Shown here: positions 27,631 to 35,825 of the stretch, piece after piece | Numbering within the stretch: position 1 is the stretch's first letter | How the letters are laid out: the number at the start of each line of letters is the position of its first letter | Assembly (NCBI GenBank): GCA_964542165.1 | Contig: CAZITQ010000017.1 | Span: 3,355 to 67,354, forward strand | Direction: 5' to 3' | DNA length: 64,000 nt | Source: CAYTBN01 sp964542165 | Lineage (GTDB): Bacteria; Myxococcota_A; UBA796; UBA9615; CAYRNR01 | Program-made: the position numbers and the translations under genes | Notes under the pieces: generated by a model | Seen by the model: only the letters and a program-made list of their open reading frames with translations | The model's database searches: none | Told to the model about the DNA's origin: nothing

Positions 27631-29232
27631 ATGGTGCGAAAGCAGCCCCGGTGGTTCGTGGCCGGCGACGTGGATGGGTTCTTCGGGCTGGCCCTGGACA
27701 ACCTGATCCAGTTGCTGCTGATCGTGGCCCTGTGCCGGGTGGTGCTCGGCTTCGACGACGCCCTGCTCCTGGGGCGGGTCCTGCCCGGGGTGGCGCTGTC
27801 GGTGCTCGTGGGCAACCTGTTCTACGCCTGGCAGGCCCACAACATCGGCCGGCGGGAGGGGCGGGACGACATCACCGCCCTGCCGTACGGGATCAACACC
27901 GTCAGCCTGTTCGCCTTCATCTTCCTGGTGATGCTGCCTGCGAAACTGGTGGCGCTCTCCAGCGGCGCGACCGAGGAACAGGCCACGCGGGCTGCCTGGA
28001 CCGCGGGGGTCCTGGCGTGCCTGGGCTCGGGGTTGATCGAGTTCGCCGGCAGCTTCTTCGCCGAGCGGCTGAGGCGGCTGACCCCCCGGGCGGCGATGCT
28101 CTCGACCCTGGCCGGCATCGCGGTGGGATTCATCGCCATCGGCTTCCTCTTCCGGACCTTCGCCACGCCGCTGGTGGGGTTCTTGCCCCTGGGCGTGGTG
28201 CTCCTGATCTACTTCGGCCGCGTGCGCTTCCCCCTGCGGATCCCCGGGGGATTGGTGGCGGTGGTTCTCGGCACGACGCTGGCGTGGGCCACCGGGCTGG
28301 TGAGCTGGGATTCCGTGGCCATGAAGGAGGTCGCGTCCGGGGTCGGCGTGTACCTGCCCCGTCCCGCGGTCGGCGCGGTGATCGAGGCGGTGCAGAGCGG
28401 CTACCTGGGTGCCTTCCTGGCCGTGATCATCCCCATGGGCGTGATCAACCTGATCGGCTCGTTGCAGAACATCGAGAGCGCCGAGGCCGGCGGGGATTCC
28501 TTCCCCACGGCGCCGTCGCTGGCCGCCAACGGCATCGGCTCCATCGTGGCCGCCGGGTTCGGGTCCTGCTTCCCGACCACGATCTACATCGGCCACCCGG
28601 GCTGGAAGGCCATGGGGGCCCGGGCGGGGTACTCGGTGCTGGACGGGATCTTCGTCTGCATCATCTGCCTGACGGGGACCATCGGTGTGATCGCGGCGGT
28701 GATCCCCATCGAGGCCGGCATGGCGATCGTGCTGTGGATCGGCCTGGTGATGACCGCCCAGGCCACCCAGACCGTGCCCCGCAGCCACGCCCCGGCCGTC
28801 GCGGTGGGGTTGCTCCCGGGAGTCGCCGCCTGGGGCGCCCTGATGCTCAAGGCCGGCCTCCGCGCCGGTGGCGCGGGCGCCAACCCCGAGACCGCCTTCG
28901 GCCCCCACCTGCTCGACGCGCTCAAGGTGTCCGACATCCACGCCCACGGCGTCTTCGCCATCGAGCAGGGCTTCGTGCTGACCGCGATGATCTGGTCCGC
29001 AGCGACCGTGGCCGTCATCGAGCGCAAGTTCGTGGCGGCGGCGGCCTGGTGCGTGGGCGCGGCGTTCTGCAGTTATCTGGGACTGATGCACACCTACCAG
29101 TGGACCATGTCGGACACGGTCGTCGACCTCTCACCGGGTACGGGGATCCCGTGGGCTGCGGCCTACGGGCTGCTGGCCCTGCTCTTCCTCGGGGCGCAGT
29201 GGTTGCCGGAGTCGGAGGGGGAGGGACACTGA
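27631..29232 (+). CDS. NCS2-like (xanthine/uracil family) permease
   Basis: 533 residues from ATG 27631, preceded by GGGGAGA. About 12-14 hydrophobic segments. It opens with DVDGFFGLALDNLIQLLLI, has the ALPYGINTVSLFAF helix break, IGSLQNIESAEAGGDSFPT in the middle and GFGSCFPTTIYIGHPGWKAMGARAGY (two parts of the transport core). The pattern fits the nucleobase-cation symporter 2 / AzgA-like fold, but the canonical purine-binding Gln-Glu motif is not clear, so the substrate is open. The long upstream extension of the frame (27283-27630) is antisense to the acyltransferase gene and is not used. Confidence 0.75.
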   Translation: MVRKQPRWFVAGDVDGFFGLALDNLIQLLLIVALCRVVLGFDDALLLGRVLPGVALSVLVGNLFYAWQAHNIGRREGRDDITALPYGINTVSLFAFIFLVMLPAKLVALSSGATEEQATRAAWTAGVLACLGSGLIEFAGSFFAERLRRLTPRAAMLSTLAGIAVGFIAIGFLFRTFATPLVGFLPLGVVLLIYFGRVRFPLRIPGGLVAVVLGTTLAWATGLVSWDSVAMKEVASGVGVYLPRPAVGAVIEAVQSGYLGAFLAVIIPMGVINLIGSLQNIESAEAGGDSFPTAPSLAANGIGSIVAAGFGSCFPTTIYIGHPGWKAMGARAGYSVLDGIFVCIICLTGTIGVIAAVIPIEAGMAIVLWIGLVMTAQATQTVPRSHAPAVAVGLLPGVAAWGALMLKAGLRAGGAGANPETAFGPHLLDALKVSDIHAHGVFAIEQGFVLTAMIWSAATVAVIERKFVAAAAWCVGAAFCSYLGLMHTYQWTMSDTVVDLSPGTGIPWAAAYGLLALLFLGAQWLPESEGEGH

Positions 29233-29283
29233 AGACCGACCGTTTCGCCTCCGGTTGGAGACGATCGGGGGAGGGAGGTGCCC

Positions 29284-30392
29284 CTACGGCCCGCACTCCC
29301 TCAACGCGCCCACAGCCCGTTCCACATCCGCCTCGCCCATCCCCGGATGTAACGGCAGACACAACACCGACTCCGCCGCCCACTCCCCGCCCGGGTACCC
29401 CCCATCGCCGCAATACGGCTTGAGGTACTCCAGCCGGTGCAACGCCTGGGCCCCGATGCTGGTCTCGATCTTCCGCTCGGTCAGCGCATCCATCAGGGGC
29501 TGGCGGTCCAGGTCGGGGTCCAGCAGCGCGGCGTAGGTCTGGCGGGTGTGTCGGTAGCCCTCGGGCTCCACGGGGGCCTGGAGCCAGGACAGCCCGGCAA
29601 GGTGCTCGTCGTAGGCCTCGGCCAGGGCCCGGTTGCGTTCGATGGCGTCGTCCAGGCGCCTGAGCTGCACGTTGCCGATGGCGGCGCAGATGTCGGGCAT
29701 CCGCAGGTTGAACCCCGGCTCCACGAACACGGGCCCGTCGGGGGTGAACTCGATGCCGTGGTTGCGCATCCGACGCACGTGGGCCGCCAGGCGGTCGTCG
29801 TCGCAGACCACCATCCCGCCCTCGCCGGTGGTGATCGTCTTTCGGGGGTGGAAGCTGTAGCAGCCCGCGTCGCCGATGCAGCCCGCGTCGCCGGCGGGCG
29901 AACGGGCCCCGAGGGCGCACGCGGCGTCCTCGAGCACGCGCAGGCCGCGTTCCCGGGCGATCTCGCCCAGGGCCGCCATGTCCGACATCAATCCGAACTG
30001 GTGCACCGGCATGATCGCGCCGGTGTTGGGTCCGATGGCCTCTGCCGCCAGTTCGGGACGCATGTTGTACGTCGAAGGATCGATGTCGACGATCCGGGGG
30101 ACCAGCCCGTTGAGCAGCACGGTGTTGGCCGTGGCTGGAAAGGTGAAGTCCGGGATCAGCACCTCGCTGCCCGGCTCGAGCTCCAGGGCACCGACGGCCA
30201 GCTGCAGCGCCGCGGTGCCAGAGCTCACCGCCATCGCGTGTCTCCGCCCCGTCGTCTCGCAGACCTGTCCCTCCAGCTGTTCCACCTCGGGACCCTGGGT
30301 CAGCCAGCCCCCCTGGAGCACCCGGGAGACCGCCTCGATCTCCTCGTCCGCCGTCCAGGGGCGTGACAGCCGCAATCGACGCTCGCGTTCGC

Positions 30393-30396
<4 letters not shown>
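29284..30396 (-). CDS. DegT/DnrJ/EryC1-family PLP-dependent sugar aminotransferase
   Basis: 370 residues from GTG 30396, which overlaps the TGA of the epimerase gene (GTGA). Family features: AVSSGTAALQLAVGAL near the phosphate-binding site, DFTFPATANTVLLNG, EDAACALGA, and SFHPRKTITTGEGGMV containing the PLP-binding Lys. It transfers an amino group from Glu or Gln to a 3- or 4-keto nucleotide sugar. Together with the neighbouring NAD-sugar epimerase it should make an amino-sugar donor for surface glycan. Confidence 0.93.
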
Positions 30397-31379
<983 letters not shown>

Positions 31380-31428
31380 GGTCGAGGTTCCTCCTCGGGG
31401 TTCGGGGAAAAGGGATGTCCGCCGGGCG

Positions 31429-32235
31429 TCACTTGCCCACGATCGGGTTGCCGACCACGAGCAGGGCACGCAGGAGAGATTCGAAGCGTTTCTGGGCTGC
31501 CGGGGTGCTGAAGCCGATGATGCGAAGCCCCGCCCCCGGGGGCCGCGGGCCGCCGTCGTCCGCGGCCTTGGACCACTGGACCTGCGCGATGAGGTCGAGG
31601 GCGTCGGAGCTGCCGTCCACGTCCCAGCCGTCGATGCGAACCGAGACGACCGCGTCCTCTGCGGGCGGTCGGGTGGTCCCCAGGAACAGCCCGTGGCGGC
31701 TGATGTTGATGATCTCGCCGGTCAGGGGAGCACCGCCACCGGTCATCGGCGTGTAGGTGGCCTTGATGTAGGTCACGTAGCGGCTGTCCCGGGCGCGGCT
31801 CCGCCGTCCCTGGGTCGCTTGCTTCTCCGCCGCGGTGGCGGCGGGCTGGACCTCGGCCTTGGCCCGGGTCCGCGTTCCGGAGATGGACGAGCGGGTCTCC
31901 CGCAGGCGCGGCCGCTCGAACACGCCGCTGGCCCCCTTGGACACGTTGGCCGACGACAGCATCTCCACCAGCTGGATCCCGTAGCCGGTGTCGCCGCCCA
32001 GGGAGCCGGGCTCGGCGATCACCCGCTTCACGACGCCGTCCACCTCGATCACCGAGGCGTCCGTAGGCCGGCGGAAACGCAACCGCAGGATGTCGTCCGG
32101 TTTCGCCATGCGGCCCGAGGCGACGAACACACCGCTGTCGCTGTAGTTGAGGATCGTGCCCTCCCACGTCTCCTTCTCGGCGCGCAGGTACACCTTGAGG
32201 AGGCAAGGCTTGCGGGGATGGGCGCGTCGATCCAT
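31429..32235 (-). CDS. double PilZ-domain protein
   Basis: 268 residues from ATG 32235 (frame extends to 32352 without features). First PilZ domain: DRRAHPRKPCLLKVYL (RxxxR arginines) with NYSDSGVFV (D/NxSxxG). Second domain: SRYVTYIKATYT with NISRHGLFLGTT; its N-terminal RxxxR is weak. A Ser/Arg-rich linker (about 125-165) joins them. PilZ domains bind cyclic-di-GMP; the first keeps the binding residues, the second looks degenerate. Next to the sugar genes it may link c-di-GMP to polysaccharide output; that is inference. Confidence 0.8.
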   Translation of the reverse strand: MDRRAHPRKPCLLKVYLRAEKETWEGTILNYSDSGVFVASGRMAKPDDILRLRFRRPTDASVIEVDGVVKRVIAEPGSLGGDTGYGIQLVEMLSSANVSKGASGVFERPRLRETRSSISGTRTRAKAEVQPAATAAEKQATQGRRSRARDSRYVTYIKATYTPMTGGGAPLTGEIINISRHGLFLGTTRPPAEDAVVSVRIDGWDVDGSSDALDLIAQVQWSKAADDGGPRPPGAGLRIIGFSTPAAQKRFESLLRALLVVGNPIVGK

Positions 32236-32381
32236 CGGGGCCCCTCGGCATCGGCGCGGGTGGATCAGGGCGTCGGGACTGGATTGCCCGGGCTGTCTCT
32301 TGCCCGGCGGATCGCGAACTCCAGGCCTGACCCCACGTCGAGACGGCGACATGATAGCGCGACCACGCGGGGACTGCCACG

Positions 32382-32729
32382 CTACGCGGGCCCGTCCTCG
32401 TCCTCCTCACCGGCCGTCTCAGGCGCGTTTAGTAGACCCTCGTGGCCGATGCGCTCCAGGTAGGCCCGGATCCGATCCGCTGGATAGCTCCCGGCGGCCC
32501 GCCAGTTGCAGCGCGTGCAATACGGACCGGAGTCCTGGAATCGCCCCTCGATCTGGGCGACGCGCCAGCGCCTCAGCCGACGGCCCTCCCAGAGCTCGGG
32601 CAAGGTCGAATCGGCCAGGTTGCCCAGCTCGTTCTCCAGCTGGTCGTCCAGGCAACAGGTGGTCAGGGCGCCGCTGACGTGCACCGTGGGTGTCTCCCAG
32701 AGGCCGCTGCAGGGGGGGCGCCGGCTCAC
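32382..32729 (-). CDS. stand-alone SPASM-like domain protein
   Basis: 115 residues from GTG 32729, one base after the TGA of the radical SAM gene. It has the Cys pattern of a SPASM auxiliary-cluster domain: PPCSGLWETPTVHVSG, LTTCCLDD, LGNLADSTLPELWEG, YCTRCNW (C7, C25, C26, C71, C74). No SAM-binding CxxxCxxC core is present. Most SPASM domains are fused to their radical SAM core; here the core is the adjacent upstream gene, so the enzyme seems to be split in two. The C-terminus is acidic. Start is inferred from spacing. Confidence 0.65.
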   Translation of the reverse strand: MSRRPPCSGLWETPTVHVSGALTTCCLDDQLENELGNLADSTLPELWEGRRLRRWRVAQIEGRFQDSGPYCTRCNWRAAGSYPADRIRAYLERIGHEGLLNAPETAGEEDEDGPA

Positions 32730-32730
32730 C

Positions 32731-33501
32731 TCAGAAGCTCCTGTCCATGGTCCGGGCCTGGGCGGGATCGTCGATGAGGCCCAGCTCCAGCAGGACCTCC
32801 CGGTGGATCCGGTCGGCCCGATCCTGATCCGAGTGATTGAGGCCACGGAAATAGATACTGTCGCGGGCCTCCACGGGCCAGTCCCACAGCACCTGGGGGC
32901 CGTCGCCCAGCTCGTCGAGGATGTGGCGCCAGTGGTCGAGGAAAGCCCTGGCGTCGTCCCGGTTCTCCTCCATCACCACGAAGGCCACGGTGACCTTGGG
33001 CCACGACAGGCCCCGCACCCGGCGTTGCTCGAGCAGATGCAGCACGTTGTCGTACGCGCGCTGCCTGCCGCCCCCGCCCTTCACTCGCTCCCAGACGTCG
33101 GCGCCGAAGGCATCCAGGGAGAAGTGCACGAACTGGAAGGTGTCCGGCGCCTGGTTCGGGCGTGCGGCGCAGTCGAGCAGGGTGTCCACCCCGGCGTCCC
33201 GGTCGAGCAGTACACCGTTGGTGTGGAGCTTGAAGTGCCGGAACCAGCGGTTGTCGTCGTTGCGCTCGAAGGCCCAGCGGATCATCGGGGCGAACCGGGG
33301 GTGGACCGTGGGATCACCCAGCCAGTGGGGGCAGAGGGAGATGTCCTCGTCGACCCCTTCGAGGCCTTCCAGCAGGCGTCGCCAGGTGTCCTCGCTCATG
33401 TGGCGGTCGGGGGCGTCGTGGACCCGATCGTTCCAGGCCTGGTCGCACATGATGCAGCGCAGGTTGCAGCGGTCGGTGAGCTCCAGGTTCAGGTAGATCA
33501 T
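32731..33501 (-). CDS. radical SAM protein (core only)
   Basis: 256 residues from ATG 33501. CNLRCIMC (C12, C16, C19) binds the [4Fe-4S] cluster that cleaves S-adenosylmethionine. It has GDPTVHPRF, FKLHTNGVLL and HFSLDAFGADVWERVKGG, typical of the SPASM-associated group, but it ends before a SPASM domain; that domain is encoded by the next gene one base away. Overlaps the upstream radical SAM gene by 4 bp. Reaction unknown. Confidence 0.87.
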   Translation of the reverse strand: MIYLNLELTDRCNLRCIMCDQAWNDRVHDAPDRHMSEDTWRRLLEGLEGVDEDISLCPHWLGDPTVHPRFAPMIRWAFERNDDNRWFRHFKLHTNGVLLDRDAGVDTLLDCAARPNQAPDTFQFVHFSLDAFGADVWERVKGGGGRQRAYDNVLHLLEQRRVRGLSWPKVTVAFVVMEENRDDARAFLDHWRHILDELGDGPQVLWDWPVEARDSIYFRGLNHSDQDRADRIHREVLLELGLIDDPAQARTMDRSF

Positions 33502-34601
33502 CGCCCCGCCATGATGCGCCTCAGCTCCTCGTTGCGCGAGATCATCGCCACCGAGCACTCGCGGCACCGCTCCGGCACCCGCTTGGCCAGCATGCGGCGC
33601 CGGAGGCCGGCGAGGACCGGCCCGCGTTCCCAGGACTCCCGCAGCCCGCGCTCGCGCACGTCCTCTCGGGTGCCGGTGATCACGCAGCAGGGGCTCACGC
33701 AGCCGTCCGCGTCCACGACCATGTAGTACCAGGGGTTGAGGCACGGGGCGTGCTCGATGGTGGCGGGCCCGCCCAGAGGCAGCTCCATCTGGCCGCGCTC
33801 GGTGGTCCGCCGCTCCACGAGCTGATCGAGGCTGTGCTCGATGCCCAGGTCGCGGGCGATCCGGGCGGCGACGGCTACGCGGTCGGGGAGCGCGGCGCGT
33901 TGATCGTCGGTGAGCAGCAGCTCTCGCTGTTCCGGGCGGTAGGCGATGAGGGCGTCCACGTTGATCCGGTAGGCCCCCAGCGCGCCGGCCAGGGCGACCA
34001 GCCGGTCCAGCTGATCCACGTTGCGGCGGGTGAGCACCGAGTGCACCAGGATCCGCGGCGTCGGGGCCCCGGCCAGGTGGCGGAGCACGGCCAGGTGACG
34101 GACGTTGCCGGTCACACGACGGAGGGCGCCCGGGGTCCCGCGCAGACCGTCGTTGGTGGCGGGGTCGGCGGCGTCCAGGGAGATCTGGACCTCGTCCCAG
34201 CCCACCTCCACCAGGGTGTCCGCCATGGCCCCGCCGAGCAGCCATCCGTTGGTGGTCAGGACCCCCTCCATGCCCGCGGCCTTGATCCGCCGCATCAGGG
34301 ACCCGGTGGTGGCGCTGGCGAGCAGGGGTTCGCCTCCGCCCAGGAGCATGATCCGTCTCACGTCCAGCTCGGCGGCTTCGTCGACGATGCGTTCCAGGTC
34401 GGCGGGGGAGAGGGTGTCCGGGCGTCGCTCGTCCCGGTGCTGCGTGTCGCAGTAGACGCACCCCATGTTGCAGCGGAGGGTCGGGTAGAGCTCCAGGGTG
34501 TAGGGGCCCCGCGGCTGGCCCGCCTGCCAGTCATCCAGGCGCCGGGCGATCTCGAGCCCTTCGTGCCACACGGGCGGGCCTCCTGTCCTGGTATCTAGCA
34601 T
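33498..34601 (-). CDS. radical SAM/SPASM protein
   Basis: 367 residues from ATG 34601. Core motif CNMGCVYC (C44, C48, C51), GGGEPLL, TTNGWLL and QISLDAADPATNDGLRGTPG. The C-terminal SPASM region contains CLNPWYYMVVDADGCVSPCCVITG and CRECSV. Enzymes of this type modify peptides or act in other pathways through carbon-radical chemistry. No small precursor-peptide gene is visible beside it. First gene of a three-gene unit (two 4-bp or 1-bp junctions). Confidence 0.88.
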   Translation of the reverse strand: MLDTRTGGPPVWHEGLEIARRLDDWQAGQPRGPYTLELYPTLRCNMGCVYCDTQHRDERRPDTLSPADLERIVDEAAELDVRRIMLLGGGEPLLASATTGSLMRRIKAAGMEGVLTTNGWLLGGAMADTLVEVGWDEVQISLDAADPATNDGLRGTPGALRRVTGNVRHLAVLRHLAGAPTPRILVHSVLTRRNVDQLDRLVALAGALGAYRINVDALIAYRPEQRELLLTDDQRAALPDRVAVAARIARDLGIEHSLDQLVERRTTERGQMELPLGGPATIEHAPCLNPWYYMVVDADGCVSPCCVITGTREDVRERGLRESWERGPVLAGLRRRMLAKRVPERCRECSVAMISRNEELRRIMAGR

Positions 34602-34646
34602 GCGATCCAGGACGCGGCAAATCGCCCCGAAGCGCCCCGCACCTGG

Positions 34647-34652
34647 TACGTT
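34647..34652 (+). promoter_or_regulatory. possible -10 element of a leaderless promoter
   Basis: TACGTT lies six bases before GTG 34659, the typical leaderless spacing. The 57-bp divergent gap to the radical SAM gene leaves little room for a leader. Confidence 0.3.
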
Positions 34653-34658
34653 CGGCTC

Positions 34659-35738
34659 GTGGTCGAGGCGATTCCCGGACTGATCCTGCTGGGCACCGAC
34701 GCGGACGCGCCAGGGGGCGGCGTGGGTGTCGCCCTCCGCGGGTTCGAGGCGGCGGCGGAGGCGGCCGGGATCCCCTGCCGGCGGCTGACCACCCACCGGG
34801 CCGGCGGGGTGACGGGAAAGCTGATCCCCTGGGCTCGGGTCCACCGGACGCTCTCGGGCGCGGTGGAGGAGATGTCGGACGGCGGAATCGCCCCGGTCGT
34901 CTACGCCCACGCGGGGGCCTGGCCGTCGCTGGTGCGCAAGGCGGCCCTGCTGAGCATCGCGCGGGGGGCCGGCGCCAGGACCCTGGTCCACCTGCACGGG
35001 GTGGAGCTGGACGAATACCTGGAACGACCGACGTCGCGCCGCCTGATCCGGATGCTCGCCACCGGTTCGGTTCGCCTGGTCGTGCCGTCGCAGTGGTGGC
35101 GGGATCGGGTGGAGGGCGCCCTCCCCGGGGCCCGGGTCGCGGTGCTCCCCAATCCCCTGTCCCCCGAGGTGATGGAGGCCGCCGCCGCCCCACGGCAGGG
35201 ACGGGAGGCGGACGGCCTCCACGTGGTGTCCCTGGCCCGCCTCGTTCGGGGCAAGGGGGTGGGGGTGACCATCGACGCCGTGGCCGGGCTGGGGCCGGGG
35301 GTGCGGCTGACCGTCGCCGGTGAGGGGCCCCGGCGCAGGGCCTTGCAGGTCCGTGCGCGGGCCGCGGGCCTGGGGGCGCGCGTTGCGTTCCCGGGCTGGG
35401 TCGCGGGGGAGCCGAAGTGGGACCTCCTGCGCTCCACGGACGTCTTCTGCCTGCCGGGCACGAACGACGCGTTCCCGATGGGGGTGGCCGAGGCGATGGC
35501 CCTGGGTCTCCCGGTGGTGGCCGGACGCCAGCGGGCGATCCCCGATCTGGTGCTCGACGGGGAGACCGGGATCCTGGTGGAACCCACGGACGTCGAGGAC
35601 GTGTCCGCGGCGCTGACGGCCCTGGGTGACGGTCCCTTCCGGGCGCGGCTCGGCCAGGCGGCGCGGATCCGGGCCCGGGAGCAGTTCTCGCCGGAGGCCG
35701 TGGGCGCACGCCTCGCGCGCCTCCTGCGGGAGATCTAG
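34659..35738 (+). CDS. GT4-type glycosyltransferase
   Basis: 359 residues from GTG 34659. GT-B fold with DADAPGGGVGVALRGFEAAA in the N-terminal domain, LVHLHGVELDEYLE, VSLARLVRGKGVGVTIDAVAG (donor domain start), and FCLPGTNDAFPMGVAEAMALG where the EX7E-like motif has Asp for the first Glu (DAFPMGVAE). The first catalytic Glu is therefore replaced or shifted, which may lower or alter activity. Divergent from the radical SAM genes; followed by another glycosyltransferase. Confidence 0.87.
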   Translation: MVEAIPGLILLGTDADAPGGGVGVALRGFEAAAEAAGIPCRRLTTHRAGGVTGKLIPWARVHRTLSGAVEEMSDGGIAPVVYAHAGAWPSLVRKAALLSIARGAGARTLVHLHGVELDEYLERPTSRRLIRMLATGSVRLVVPSQWWRDRVEGALPGARVAVLPNPLSPEVMEAAAAPRQGREADGLHVVSLARLVRGKGVGVTIDAVAGLGPGVRLTVAGEGPRRRALQVRARAAGLGARVAFPGWVAGEPKWDLLRSTDVFCLPGTNDAFPMGVAEAMALGLPVVAGRQRAIPDLVLDGETGILVEPTDVEDVSAALTALGDGPFRARLGQAARIRAREQFSPEAVGARLARLLREI

Positions 35739-35825
35739 GCCGCAGTCGACACCTCCCCCGCTGGCGGCTACCCTCCATCGCGGGGCGTACCCTCGGGGAC
35801 GCGCCCGGATCCGTGGACCGCGAGC

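Noticed and set aside
34602..34658. Precursor-peptide gene for the radical SAM proteins
   Set aside because: The 57-bp gap has no ORF with a Cys/Gly-rich core or start/stop; no other candidate was seen in 35739-35825.
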